A stretch of 64,000 nt of DNA from NCBI RefSeq assembly GCF_025200925.1, contig NZ_CP104174.1, positions 620,001 through 684,000 on the forward strand, read 5' to 3'. Source of the stretch: Bradyrhizobium sp. CB1015 (GTDB taxonomy: Bacteria > Pseudomonadota > Alphaproteobacteria > Rhizobiales > Xanthobacteraceae). Below the pieces are notes generated by a model. It saw only the letters and a list, made by a program, of their open reading frames with translations, had not been told where the DNA came from and made no database searches. This document shows positions 51,660-61,267 of this stretch, piece by piece. Position 1 is the stretch's first letter, and each line of letters starts with the position of its first letter. A program made the position numbers and the translations under genes.

Positions 51660-54600
51660 ATGCCAGTTTCCGATGCCGCACAACGCCTTCTCGACGAGAT
51701 CGAAAAGATCGAGATGATGTCTCTCGAATGGGGCTTCGCGGATGGATCCCTATCGGAGGACGAGGTTCTCGACCTGGCCGAGCGATCCTGCGCAGGCGCG
51801 AACGCCGAGGACGTCCTCGAAGAACTGCTCGACGCGAAGCTGATCTTCGAATTCAGGGCGGCCGGCGCGAACGAGCGATATCGTTCGAGGTTCGCCGAGA
51901 TGACGCGGCTGTTGGCTTCCTTGAGGCAACTGTTCGACCGGAAGCCGTGGCAGAGCGCACCTAGACTGGTGGCAGATTTCAGGATCGACCGTCGGCCGAG
52001 ACGCTTTCCCATTCGCGATCGCGATCCGGAGGACATTCTTGCGGGAAATGCTTCGACGCTCGGGCGCTCGCAAACCAGGCGCGAAGTCTGGCGGGCACTC
52101 ACGTCGGCGAAACCCGGCCTCTTGCTGGCCTCGTTCCAGGAGCGGTCGGCGGCACGACTGGTCGCCGACCCCTCCGACGGTGGGACTATCATCACGGCCG
52201 GCACTGGCAGCGGCAAAACGCTCGCGTTTTATCTTCCCGCGCTCGTGCGCGTCGGCGAGGCCATAGGACCCGACTACTGGGTCAAAGTCCTTGCAGTCTA
52301 TCCGCGCATCGAACTTCTGAAGGATCAGTTCGGGGAGGCCTATCGGATAGCCCGCTCCCTCGACGGTCTGCTCGAAGCGAAGAACGTAAGGCCGGTCCGA
52401 CTGGGCGCCTTCTTCGGGGCGACGCCGCAGCGCCCGGATATTCGCAGTGTCGAGGAGAGGGAGTGGACGCGCAGAGGTTCGGACTTCGTGTGTCCTTGGC
52501 TTCGATGCCCGGCATGCGAAGGCGAACTCCTTTGGAAATCGAGGGACATCGAGGCGTCTCGGGAGGAGTTGCATTGCGCGAACGCCGGATGTTCGGGTCA
52601 AGTCCCGTCGACCCGAATTGCGCTGACACGCGAGAGCATCCAGAGACGCCCGCCGGATATATTGTTCACGACCACCGAGATCCTGAATCAACGTATGTCC
52701 GATCATTGGACTAGGTCGGTCTTCGGCATCGGCGTCCCGCCTGCAAAGAAGCCTTTCCTGGCTTTACTCGACGAAGTCCACACGTACGAAGGCACGAGCG
52801 GAGCACAGGTCGCATTGACGCTGCGTCGATGGCGTCACCTGCTCGGCGCCCCCGTCATGTGGGCAGGCCTCTCGGCGACCTTGTCGGAAGCGCCGCGTTT
52901 CTTCGCGGATCTAACGGGCGCGAACGCCGATGATGTTGTCGAAATAACGCCGTCATCCGACGAGATGGAAGAGCAGGGAGCAGAGTATCAATTGATGCTT
53001 CGCGGGGATCCGGCCTCGCGCGCATCGCTTCTGTCGACCACGATCCAGACCTCGATGCTGGTCGGCCGTACGCTCGATCCGCCCCAGCGTCCCGTGTCGC
53101 AGGGGCTTTTCGGAGCGCGCACGTTCCTCTTCACAGACGATCTGGACGTGACGAACAGGTTGTTCGACGACATCCGAGATTCGGAAGCTTACGATATCTG
53201 GGGCCGACCAACTCCCAACAGGTTGCCGTTAGCCAACCTGCGCGCCGGGGGCGCCGACGCGGCGCTGCGCGACTTTGAGGGTCAACGCTGGCGGATGTGC
53301 GAAGAAATCGGACATCAGTTGGATCGACGTCTCGTGGTCGGTCGGACGACCTCGCAGGACGCGGGAGTAGACACTCGTTCCAATGTCATCGTCGCGACGT
53401 CGACCCTCGAAGTGGGCTACAACGATCCCGACGTCGGCGCCGTCATCCAGCATAAGGCGCCGCGGGCGATGGCGTCGTTCCTCCAGCGCAAAGGTCGCGC
53501 GGGACGCCGGGTCTCGATGCGACCGATCACCATAACGGTGCTGTCGGACTATGGCCGCGACCGCGCGCTGTATCAGGCGTACGAACACCTGTTCGACCCC
53601 TCACTCGAAGTCCAGCATCTGCCGATCGGCAACCACTACGTCCTCAAGATGCAGGCCGTGTATTGCCTCATGGACTGGTTGGCCTCCAAGACCGCCGGGC
53701 CACAAAGGGCCTGGATCTGGGATCTCCTCAGCCGGCCCCTGCAGACGGCAAATGCGTCGACCGCGCAGGTTTTGGACGACGTGCGCGATCTTCTGATCGA
53801 CCTCTCCCAGGCGAAACCCGGCACGGTCGCGGACCTTCGATCCTTCATCGGAGGAGCGTTGAAGCTCGACGAAGCAGCGCTGGATGATGTGCTCTGGCGC
53901 GCGCCCCGATCGCTGCTTCTCGAAGCGATACCCACAATCGTGCGCAGGCTCTTCAGGGATTGGAAGCTCGCCTTTCCCGAAGGCACGGAGCGGCGCGACT
54001 TCCAGACCGACTATCATCCGTTGCCAGATTTCATTCCTCGCAACCTATTCAGTGACCTCAGCCTTCCCGAAGTCCGTATCTCTCTTCCCGCAGCGTCCGC
54101 TCGTCTGGACGAGAGAACGGAGACCATGCCGATCCTGCAGGCTCTGAAGCAACTTGCACCCGGCAGGGTCACCCGCAGGTTCGCGTTCGAACGAGCCGGC
54201 CTGTCCCATTGGGTACCGGTCGACCCCACGCTCCCGGGCCAGGAGATGCTCGTCTCGGATTTCGCCGAAGAACACGAGTATATCGGCTCCTTTAAGGCCA
54301 ACTGCAACGACCTTACGGCGGAAGAAGAAGTGCGCGTCTACCGGCCATGGTCCGTGCGGATGCAGGCGACGCCGAAGAACATCATGCCGACGAGCAACGC
54401 TCAACTCGTCTGGCAGAGTGAACTGTCGACAAACGGAGATCCCCTCGTCGTCCCCGTGCCATCGCGATCCGCGTGGTTGACCTACGTCAGGACGGTCTCG
54501 TTCCACCTACATCGATTCCGATCGAGCATCACGGTGCGCCGCTTCGCGTCTCTGTCGCACGCTAACATCCGCACCCGCGACGACGAATTCCAGATCGTTA

Positions 54601-56210
54601 CGCGCTTCCGCGACGAACGAGGCCCGGCGGCTCTCGGATACGAACTCGAAGTCGACGGATTTTTCATGGAGTTGTCGCTGCCGAGCATCGACGAACTCCT
54701 ACGGACGACGTTGCCGGGTCTCCTCGCCGCGAACACATGGCTGGCGTTTCTTAGGGACTCGTTCCGAGCCGACGCCCTTCTCCCGCACGATCTCAACGAA
54801 TTCCAGCGCGATTGGCTCTTCCAGATCCTGCTTTCTGCGCTCTGTGCGGAATCCGCGGTAACCGGTCGAAGCCTGTCCGAAACCGCCGTCGACCTTCTGG
54901 CCGAGGATCGGCTTCAGGCGCTCATGCACGATGCGATGTCGGAGTTGTTCGGTGCCGCGCCGCCGCAAGCCGATCCCTCCGACGATGCGACTGACCAAGA
55001 CGACCCCGACGACGATGCGGCAGAAGACGATGGGACGGGGCGCGCTGCGGGACACGGAAGCAGCCGGCTACAACGCGGTCTCTCGGACCAACTCGCTCGC
55101 CGCGAAGTCCGCGACCGTCTGCGCGCTTTGGCGGCGCGATTCGACGATAGGTCGGACGACGGCTACGGCAGGTGGCTGAGGGACACGATCGCGCATACGC
55201 TTGCTGAGGCGCTCTTGCAGGCCTGCATGGCTTCGGCTCCTCGGCACGCGGCGGTCGACGATTTGCTAGTAGACGTCCAGGAAGACAAAGACACGGGAAC
55301 CTGGAGGATCTGGGTTACCGAGTCCACGCTCGGTGGTGCCGGCGTGGTCCAGGCCTTTGCTGATCGCTTCTCGGCCGAACCGCGGATCTTCTTCAACGCG
55401 CTCGAAGCGTCCCTCGCGGCCACGGATCTCGAACTCGTCGACGACGGCTTGAGAAGGGTGATCGCGCTCGCTGGTCGGGACAGGGACGTAATCGAGCGAC
55501 TCGCACGACTGCGCGCGGCCGAAGGGCATCGGGAATTCGAAAGACAGTGGCGCGATTTTTCGGGAACTCTCGTCCGTCGCGGCATGACCGATCTCGGTCA
55601 TGCGCTGACCGTGTCGTTGACGAGTCGACTGCTGAGAGCGGGCGGAGGTCCGGCGCTCGATGAACTCCTTGCGCGGCTGCTCGAACACTGGGACAGGACG
55701 GAGGCGCGAACGGGTATCGCCCTCGGGCTTCGCGAATTCAGCTACGTTTGTGCGAAGGACCCGGCGATCGCGGCCGAAGTCAAGGCGTTCCTCGCGCGCC
55801 TGCCCGGTCAAGGGGCCGCGCGCGTGTCAATCATCGCCGCGGTTACGAACTTGCTATGGCCGCGAGCAGGGGAGGTTCGCTTGCGCTCGCTCCGGTCGTA
55901 CAATCCCTACAAAGGCACGAAGACCACCGACCCCGCGCTCGTGCGGTCGCTGCTGATGTCGGTCGCGGTGACGGAAGTCGATCTCGCGGAAGACGACTGG
56001 AATGCCGGGCTAGAGGACGCGCTCGAAAGATTCGGCACGGTGAAGCTCGTGGCCGACAGCTCGCGGAGCGCGGACTTTAGGGCGGCGCTCGTCATGCTTC
56101 TGGTGTCGCCGGTGGACGTAGGCTTCTTGCAGTTCTTCCCCGCCGTGGACCGCGTCGAACGTCTCGAGGGTAAGGTGTCGGCGACCCTCGTGCTTCGGGA
56201 GCAGGTATAA
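51660..56210 (+). CDS. dpdJ: DpdJ: large DEAD/DEAH-type helicase with zinc module and DUF1998-like region
   Basis: About 1,516 residues. Walker A TAGTGSGKTLAFYLP is near 180. A four-Cys module (CPWLRCPAC and CANAGC) is near 277-314. The DEVH box LLDEVHTYEGTSGA is near 370, GLSATLSE near 401, and the arginine-finger region KGRAGRRVS near 611. A very acidic stretch of Asp residues lies near 1105-1125. The C-terminal part has TESTLGGAGVVQAF near 1220, as in DUF1998/MrfA-like helicases. It is the largest gene of the operon and part of the restriction arm. Its stop shares bases with the next start (TAATG). Confidence 0.85.
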   Translation: MPVSDAAQRLLDEIEKIEMMSLEWGFADGSLSEDEVLDLAERSCAGANAEDVLEELLDAKLIFEFRAAGANERYRSRFAEMTRLLASLRQLFDRKPWQSAPRLVADFRIDRRPRRFPIRDRDPEDILAGNASTLGRSQTRREVWRALTSAKPGLLLASFQERSAARLVADPSDGGTIITAGTGSGKTLAFYLPALVRVGEAIGPDYWVKVLAVYPRIELLKDQFGEAYRIARSLDGLLEAKNVRPVRLGAFFGATPQRPDIRSVEEREWTRRGSDFVCPWLRCPACEGELLWKSRDIEASREELHCANAGCSGQVPSTRIALTRESIQRRPPDILFTTTEILNQRMSDHWTRSVFGIGVPPAKKPFLALLDEVHTYEGTSGAQVALTLRRWRHLLGAPVMWAGLSATLSEAPRFFADLTGANADDVVEITPSSDEMEEQGAEYQLMLRGDPASRASLLSTTIQTSMLVGRTLDPPQRPVSQGLFGARTFLFTDDLDVTNRLFDDIRDSEAYDIWGRPTPNRLPLANLRAGGADAALRDFEGQRWRMCEEIGHQLDRRLVVGRTTSQDAGVDTRSNVIVATSTLEVGYNDPDVGAVIQHKAPRAMASFLQRKGRAGRRVSMRPITITVLSDYGRDRALYQAYEHLFDPSLEVQHLPIGNHYVLKMQAVYCLMDWLASKTAGPQRAWIWDLLSRPLQTANASTAQVLDDVRDLLIDLSQAKPGTVADLRSFIGGALKLDEAALDDVLWRAPRSLLLEAIPTIVRRLFRDWKLAFPEGTERRDFQTDYHPLPDFIPRNLFSDLSLPEVRISLPAASARLDERTETMPILQALKQLAPGRVTRRFAFERAGLSHWVPVDPTLPGQEMLVSDFAEEHEYIGSFKANCNDLTAEEEVRVYRPWSVRMQATPKNIMPTSNAQLVWQSELSTNGDPLVVPVPSRSAWLTYVRTVSFHLHRFRSSITVRRFASLSHANIRTRDDEFQIVTRFRDERGPAALGYELEVDGFFMELSLPSIDELLRTTLPGLLAANTWLAFLRDSFRADALLPHDLNEFQRDWLFQILLSALCAESAVTGRSLSETAVDLLAEDRLQALMHDAMSELFGAAPPQADPSDDATDQDDPDDDAAEDDGTGRAAGHGSSRLQRGLSDQLARREVRDRLRALAARFDDRSDDGYGRWLRDTIAHTLAEALLQACMASAPRHAAVDDLLVDVQEDKDTGTWRIWVTESTLGGAGVVQAFADRFSAEPRIFFNALEASLAATDLELVDDGLRRVIALAGRDRDVIERLARLRAAEGHREFERQWRDFSGTLVRRGMTDLGHALTVSLTSRLLRAGGGPALDELLARLLEHWDRTEARTGIALGLREFSYVCAKDPAIAAEVKAFLARLPGQGAARVSIIAAVTNLLWPRAGEVRLRSLRSYNPYKGTKTTDPALVRSLLMSVAVTEVDLAEDDWNAGLEDALERFGTVKLVADSSRSADFRAALVMLLVSPVDVGFLQFFPAVDRVERLEGKVSATLVLREQV

Positions 56211-56737
56211 TGGCTTCATCCTCCCGGGACTTGCACGGGCCGGCACAATCGCGCGCAGTGCGCGATCTTCTGCAGGGCCTGTTCGCCGCCGAACTCGTCC
56301 ACCCGAGCGCCAAGCTCTGGCTATTCTTCGCTTGGATCACCGACATCGAACTGCTGGACAATTCGGCGCGACAATTCTCGGCGCTTGAACCCGACTGGCC
56401 CGCCGCGCAGATAAGACTTTCGAAAGTGCTCGAAGCGTTGCTCGTCCGGAACGTGGAGTTGAGACTGATCATCCGCGAACACGGGTACAACAATTACTTC
56501 ATCGCCAAACTGAAGGATCTGAAGAGCCGGCACGGCGACAAGATAAAGTGGATCGTGCAGAAGGACTATCACGCCAAGGGACTGCTCGGATCCGATTATT
56601 TCCTGAGCGGATCGATGAATCTCACGGTGAGCGGAATCACCGTGAACGGCGAGCATCTGGTGCTCCGATGCGACCCGGCCACGGTCGCCGAGCAATCGCT
56701 GCAACTCGAGAGCCAATGGGAAGGCCTGGTGCGATGA
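56210..56737 (+). CDS. dpdK: DpdK: phospholipase D-like protein with one HKD motif
   Basis: About 175 residues. The C-terminal half contains HAKGLLGSDYFLSGSMN near 121, the HxK...D...GSxN pattern of the PLD superfamily. With a single HKD motif it should work as a dimer, like the nucleases BfiI and Nuc. It is the likeliest DNA-cutting subunit of the Dpd restriction complex. It begins at ATG 56210 in a TAATG overlap and ends in an ATGA overlap with dpdD. Confidence 0.85.
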   Translation: MASSSRDLHGPAQSRAVRDLLQGLFAAELVHPSAKLWLFFAWITDIELLDNSARQFSALEPDWPAAQIRLSKVLEALLVRNVELRLIIREHGYNNYFIAKLKDLKSRHGDKIKWIVQKDYHAKGLLGSDYFLSGSMNLTVSGITVNGEHLVLRCDPATVAEQSLQLESQWEGLVR

Positions 56738-58866
56738 TCTGCGACACCACTCAGCGGTCCGCCGCAGTATTGTCGAAGATCGCGAACCTCGCCGGCGCGG
56801 TTCGGGAGGATTGGCGGCAGCTTTTCGACAGGCTCACGGCCTCCGCTACCGATCCGGGCTTTCCGGGCGGCCTGGTTCCGATCGCGACGCCGGCCGGCGG
56901 AGTCCGCGTGTATGCTTTGGCGAGCGACGATCGGCAATGGCGGCAACTCCGGCCGCTTCTGCTTTGCTTCGCCGGTCCCACGCTCACCTCTTTCAATGGT
57001 CTGCCGGCGACGCTTTCCGGAACGGATGCGATCGAGAAGGTTCTCGCGGAAGCCGATCCGAGCACCGTCGGCATCCTGGATCTGCCGTCTGACGACACGA
57101 TCCGTGCCCAAGGTTTGAGGGCTCTGGTTCGGCTCGTCACCGTATGGTCGCGTGCACCCGCGATGGACGGCAAGCCCTCCGAGCCGACCAGTTGGCTGCT
57201 CGCGGACTTCCAGGACCAAATCAACGTCGGACGACGGGAAGCGGCATGGTCCGTCGTCAGGCGACTCGAAGACGAGTTGCGACTGGATGCGCTCAACATC
57301 CGCTTCCTGGAAGTCCAATTGTTCGCTGCTTTCGAAGACTGGCAGGCAATCGTCGCGATGCGTGGTCTGAAGGATCTCTGCAACGCACGTCGACCTCCGT
57401 CCGTCACGAATGCCATCATGGAGGCGCTCTATCGGGTGAAGCTCGCAAGCGCGTTCGATGCGGAGGATCTCGACACGCTCCTGAGCGCCTACGAACGAGA
57501 ATGCCGACCGATGGCACAATCGTTGATCGTGCTCCCTCCCCGGGCCGTAATCGGCGACGCGGCCCTGCGCATCTCCGCGATCGAGGCGATCATTGACGGC
57601 GACCGGAGCGACATCTCGAAGCGTCTGCGATCGCGCTCGGAGGCGATCGGCTGGCTCGCGGCGCATCTGGGATCCGCGGAAGGGGAAGTCCCGTCGCCGG
57701 TCCCGTCGCCGAACGCACTTGACGACGCCCGGATCGCGCTGGCGAAAACCGACGGCCTTTCTCCTCTGGAGCAGATCAATGCGTTGTGGACCACGCTGAG
57801 AGCTCTTCCCCCCGACCAATTGGATGCGCTCCGGGGCGCGGAGCCGTTCAAGTCCGTCCTCCGGGAATTGGCTCCCCAAGGCGTGCCGTCCGCGCTGCCG
57901 GCCAACTGGATCGAATGGCTAGAGCGTGTCCACGAACCCGGCTTCGGAGAAGCTCTCGCGATCGCGCGCCGTGGAAAGGACGAATGGAGCATCGGCGACG
58001 CTGAAGCCGATCCGGCGAACGTCGCCAGATTGCGAGCGGCCCTCGCGAAAGTGGAAGAAGGCACGATCGCGGGCGACCGCGCGATAGACGCGCTGCCGCT
58101 GATGGTGGCATGGCTCCAACGCGACCCGGACTTTCCCCGGGCGTCCTTCCAGCCTATCTATTCGATGCTTTTGACGATGTTCGCCATCGGCAGCCGCCGC
58201 GGCAGGCCCATCTACGAGTCCACCGGACTTCTCACCAAGGCGCTGCTGTCCGTCGGCCTGGCGACGGACGTATACAAGGATCTCCTAGGTGACGTGTCCG
58301 AACTGATGGGATCCGGCCTTGGTGCCGAATCGGTCTATTGGCTACTCGACATCGTCGAGGAGACGCTACGCTTTCCCGCTCCGGACGCCGAAGCGCGCTT
58401 GTCCTTCTGGCATTCGGGGCTGGCGAGGATCGAGCCCCTGCGAAGTAGGTTAAACGCGTTGCAGCGGGCCTCCTTGGCTGAATTGGCCGGTGCCCTCGGT
58501 TGGTCGACTGAAACCGTAGATGCGATCGTCTCGACGACTTCCCCGGACAGCGCGCGCGTCGTTCCCTCCGGTCTGCGGATCGCCATTTATACGCTGACCG
58601 AAGCCGTGAGCAGACAAGCAAAGGTGGTACTGGAAAAGACGTTGCCGTCGGCCGTGGTCGACTGCTCGGCCGATCATGGTGGCAGCAGAGAGCTGAAGGC
58701 GATGGCGGAGAACGCCGACATCTTTGTAATCGTGGCGCTCTCGGCAAAGCACGCCGCCACGGATTTCATACGATCTCACCGAGGCAAACGTCCTTTGTTG
58801 TACGCCCAGGGACACGGCTTCACGAGCATCCTGCGTTGCATCGACGAATTTCTATCGAAGACGTAG
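56734..58866 (+). CDS. dpdD: DpdD
   Basis: About 710 residues from ATG 56734 (ATGA overlap with dpdK). The open frame extends back to 56548 inside dpdK. No catalytic motif is evident. The N-terminus has a beta/alpha part (VRVYALASDDRQWRQLRPLLLCFAGPT), the middle is helical repeat-like, and the last ~110 residues form a Rossmann-like unit (IAIYTLTEAVSRQAK, ADIFVIVALSAKHAATDFI, RPLLYAQGHGFTS), suggesting a nucleotide- or phosphate-binding fold. Position at the end of the restriction operon and general resemblance support DpdD, which Dpd islands need for restriction. Confidence 0.78.
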   Translation: MICDTTQRSAAVLSKIANLAGAVREDWRQLFDRLTASATDPGFPGGLVPIATPAGGVRVYALASDDRQWRQLRPLLLCFAGPTLTSFNGLPATLSGTDAIEKVLAEADPSTVGILDLPSDDTIRAQGLRALVRLVTVWSRAPAMDGKPSEPTSWLLADFQDQINVGRREAAWSVVRRLEDELRLDALNIRFLEVQLFAAFEDWQAIVAMRGLKDLCNARRPPSVTNAIMEALYRVKLASAFDAEDLDTLLSAYERECRPMAQSLIVLPPRAVIGDAALRISAIEAIIDGDRSDISKRLRSRSEAIGWLAAHLGSAEGEVPSPVPSPNALDDARIALAKTDGLSPLEQINALWTTLRALPPDQLDALRGAEPFKSVLRELAPQGVPSALPANWIEWLERVHEPGFGEALAIARRGKDEWSIGDAEADPANVARLRAALAKVEEGTIAGDRAIDALPLMVAWLQRDPDFPRASFQPIYSMLLTMFAIGSRRGRPIYESTGLLTKALLSVGLATDVYKDLLGDVSELMGSGLGAESVYWLLDIVEETLRFPAPDAEARLSFWHSGLARIEPLRSRLNALQRASLAELAGALGWSTETVDAIVSTTSPDSARVVPSGLRIAIYTLTEAVSRQAKVVLEKTLPSAVVDCSADHGGSRELKAMAENADIFVIVALSAKHAATDFIRSHRGKRPLLYAQGHGFTSILRCIDEFLSKT

Positions 58867-58977
58867 GCAGCTATTGTACCACACAAGCTGACGTATGGAT
58901 TTTGACGCCGGCCACTACTTGGATTTCGTTCTTGAGACGGCACGGATCGATTCTACGCCTTGTAGGCACGACGACCG

Positions 58978-59265
58978 TCAATCCTTTTCCACGGGTTGAA
59001 TCGCCTGCAGTCGTTCAGTCTGGAATCCTAGCGATCGCAACAACCGAAGACTGCCTTCGCTGCTTGAGAACTTCAATTCTTTTTCGGGGGGCATGTCGTT
59101 TGCGAGACAATACGCGATCCGAAGAATCGCCTTTGCGGGCAACAGTCGTTCCTTGTACCTAATGACCAAGCCTCGTACTTTCGGTTTGGACTCTCCCGAA
59201 TTCAAATAAACTTCGCAAGCTTCGCTCACGTGAACAGACGTTACGGACTTCCAATTTAGTCCCAT
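58978..59265 (-). CDS. Small stand-alone protein resembling the N-terminal domain of ScoMcrA-type restriction enzymes
   Basis: About 95 residues from ATG 59265. A TTG four codons earlier is possible. Segments HVSEACEVYLNSG, GLVIRYKERLLPAKAILRIAYCLAN, FSSSEGSLRLLRSLGFQTE match the pattern I know from N-terminal modules of some modification-dependent restriction enzymes: a helix, then a RY-x-(3-8)-P-K-x-(L/I)-x-x-A core, then FSGGEG-x-x-R-x-L-x-x-LGF. No nuclease follows. It lies in the convergent gap between dpdD and queC with its own candidate promoter. It may bind DNA or regulate the island. Assignment is by eye and tentative. Confidence 0.5.
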   Translation of the reverse strand: MGLNWKSVTSVHVSEACEVYLNSGESKPKVRGLVIRYKERLLPAKAILRIAYCLANDMPPEKELKFSSSEGSLRLLRSLGFQTERLQAIQPVEKD

Positions 59266-59291
59266 AGCTCTACTCAATCGGCTGTATGTCT

Positions 59292-59319
59292 ATTGTACTT
59301 GTTTGGGTTTGGCTTTGAA
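59292..59319 (-). promoter_or_regulatory. Candidate promoter of the small gene in the dpdD-queC gap
   Basis: On the minus strand TTCAAA (59319-59314) and TACAAT (59297-59292) are 16 bases apart, about 27 bases before ATG 59265. Two GGGGGCAA repeats lie upstream of it (around 59330-59360). Confidence 0.45.
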
Positions 59320-59537
59320 TAAGTTCGCCCTTTGCCCCCTTGCCGGCCAAGGTTGCCCCCTTTCTACATCACTTAAGCGCTTGAACAACTATCGAAAATC
59401 TCCTCGCATATGGGTCAACCTTGGACCCCGAAAGGGCAACGTTCGAAGCCGAAAGACAATGTTGCAGGTCGATTGACAAGGAACAGTCCACTCCCGAGGT
59501 CGTCCGAGAGAGTTCTTTCGGAATTCCATGTGGGCCA

Positions 59538-60260
59538 TCAAGCGACGGCCGGCGACCGAGCGCGCTCTGCCTTGAATTTCGTGTGGCCGTTTTCGCGGAG
59601 CTGGCACGCCGGACAAGTGCCGCAACCACGTCCCCATTCGTTCTTCGTCGAAGTGTCCCCTTGGTAGCAGGTCAATGTCCTATCGCGTATCAAGTCGGTC
59701 AGCGTTTGGCCGCCCAGCTTTTCCGCGAGGCTCCAGGTCTGCGCCTTGTCGATCCACATCAGCGGCGTTTCGAGGACGAAGCGGCTTTCCATGCCGAGGT
59801 TGAGAGCGACTTGTAGCGCCTTGACCGTGTCGTCGCGGCAATCGGGGTATCCCGAGTAGTCGGTCTCGCACACCCCGGTCACGATGTGTTTGAGGCCGCG
59901 CCGGTAAGCGACGGCCGCGGCCAGCGTGAGAAACATGATGTTGCGGCCGGGCACGAAGGTGTTCGGCAGTCCCGATGCCTCGGCGACGATCTCGACGTCG
60001 CGCGTCAGCGCGGTCTCGCTGATCTCTCCGAGAACGGAAAGGTCCAGCACTCGGTCGGGTCCCAGCTTCGCTGCCCAGGCAGGAAACGCCGCTTCTAGGC
60101 CTTGGCGGAAGTCGCGCCTGGCGTCCAGTTCGGCGCGATGACGTTGGCGGTAGTCGAAGCCGATCGTTTCGACGTGGTCAAAGCGGTTGAGAGCCCACGC
60201 AAGGCAGGTCGCTGAATCCTGTCCTCCGGAAAAAAGCACCAATGCTGTGTTGTCTGGCAT
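59538..60260 (-). CDS. queC: QueC: 7-cyano-7-deazaguanine (preQ0) synthase
   Basis: About 240 residues from ATG 60260, overlapping queD as [21 protein letters not shown] near 10 is the PP-loop ATP site. [15 protein letters not shown] and [14 protein letters not shown] follow. The C-terminal CYQGD...[11 protein letters not shown] is the zinc motif. It converts 7-carboxy-7-deazaguanine to preQ0 with ATP and ammonia. In this island preQ0 is the base that DpdA inserts into DNA. It is the last gene of the leftward operon. Confidence 0.95.
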   Translation of the reverse strand: MPDNTALVLFSGGQDSATCLAWALNRFDHVETIGFDYRQRHRAELDARRDFRQGLEAAFPAWAAKLGPDRVLDLSVLGEISETALTRDVEIVAEASGLPNTFVPGRNIMFLTLAAAVAYRRGLKHIVTGVCETDYSGYPDCRDDTVKALQVALNLGMESRFVLETPLMWIDKAQTWSLAEKLGGQTLTDLIRDRTLTCYQGDTSTKNEWGRGCGTCPACQLRENGHTKFKAERARSPAVA

Positions 60261-60634
60261 CAAGCGGCCTCCCGCTCGAACACGCTGCAGGCGCCGGCGT
60301 CGCTGTCGCGGCGGACCGTGACGCGCCAAAGATTCGGACATTCGGGTTTTACCTTGCGCCATATCCAGGCCGCTAGGTTCTCCATGGTCGCGGGGCCGAG
60401 GTCGTTGATCTCGTCGAGGAAACGGTGATCCAGCCCATCCCGTGCTTCCTCGAGACTTCGCTCGAAAAGCCCGAGATCCATTAGCATTCCCGTTGAAGGG
60501 TCCGGCTGCCCGCGCAGAACTACTTCGGCGCGATAGGAATGTCCATGTATCCGCAGGCTTGGCTCTACGTCGACCTTGCGGCTTAGAGTGTGCGCGGCGT
60601 CGAAACGGAATTCCTTGCTGAGTTCGTAGATCAT
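60260..60634 (-). CDS. queD: QueD-like protein lacking the catalytic Cys
   Basis: About 124 residues from ATG 60634 (ATGA overlap with queE). It has [10 protein letters not shown] near 10, [11 protein letters not shown] near 33 (two zinc His), [30 protein letters not shown] and a C-terminal Glu. In active QueD a Cys lies four residues before the HGH (CxxxHGH). Here that position is Ser (SLRIHGH), and the PTPS-III-type Glu one residue later is also absent. The fold and zinc site are intact, so it may be a variant enzyme, or the complete QueD copy at 40293 may do the chemistry. Confidence 0.88.
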   Translation of the reverse strand: MIYELSKEFRFDAAHTLSRKVDVEPSLRIHGHSYRAEVVLRGQPDPSTGMLMDLGLFERSLEEARDGLDHRFLDEINDLGPATMENLAAWIWRKVKPECPNLWRVTVRRDSDAGACSVFEREAA

Positions 60635-61263
60635 CTGATGCTCATGTATTTGTGCGTCTGTAGCGAGAGCTTCCATTTCGGACGCCGGAGGCAGTAGGCG
60701 ATCGCGTCCGCCATGTTCGAATCTCGGTCGGCATTGTCCATGGGTTGCAGCAGGAAATGTTCGAAGGCGAGGTCTTCGAAAGATGCAGGATCGACGTTCT
60801 TCTGCGGAAAGACGAGTTTGAGTTCGTTGCCGGACTGCTGAGCGAGATTCGTCGTGCCCTTCGGACTCACGGTGATCCAATCGATGGGCAACTCGACCGA
60901 AAGAGTGCCGTTGGTCTCGATCGCGATCTCGAAATCGGCGTCGTGCAGAGCGGACACGAGTCGGTCGTCGACCTGGAGAAGGGGCTCTCCGCCCGTAAGG
61001 ACCACGAAGCGTTTACCTCCGAGGCCAGCCCACATGCTCTGGACCGCACTGGCCAGCGCCGCAGCACCATCGAAGCGACCGCCGCCCAGGCCGTCTGTCC
61101 CAACGAAGTCCGTGTCGCAGAAGTTGCATGCGGCGGTCGCGCGATCGGCTTCGCGTCCGCTCCACAGGTTGCAGCCCGCGAACCGGCAGAAGACCGCTGG
61201 CCGTCCCGCATGGCGTCCCTCGCCCTGGAGAGAATAGAACATCTCCTTGACGGCGTACCTCAC
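60631..61263 (-). CDS. queE: QueE: 7-carboxy-7-deazaguanine synthase (radical SAM)
   Basis: About 210 residues from GTG 61263, 5 bases after the dpdB stop. [23 protein letters not shown] near 9-31 and ACNFCDTDF near 46 give the extended CX14CX2C iron-sulfur motif of this family. [11 protein letters not shown] near 90 and IETNGTLS near 115 are typical. It makes CDG from 6-carboxytetrahydropterin. It overlaps queD (ATGA). The run queE-queD-queC gives preQ0 from the CPH4 stage; the GTP cyclohydrolase FolE must come from elsewhere in the genome. Confidence 0.94.
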   Translation of the reverse strand: MRYAVKEMFYSLQGEGRHAGRPAVFCRFAGCNLWSGREADRATAACNFCDTDFVGTDGLGGGRFDGAAALASAVQSMWAGLGGKRFVVLTGGEPLLQVDDRLVSALHDADFEIAIETNGTLSVELPIDWITVSPKGTTNLAQQSGNELKLVFPQKNVDPASFEDLAFEHFLLQPMDNADRDSNMADAIAYCLRRPKWKLSLQTHKYMSIR

Positions 61264-61267
61264 GTCG

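Noticed and set aside
51750..52706. 318-codon open frame on the minus strand
   Set aside because: Antisense to the helicase motifs of dpdJ; composition is that of a shadow frame.
56596..57879. 427-codon open frame on the minus strand
   Set aside because: Antisense to dpdD; the plus frame continues the coupled operon with ATGA junctions.
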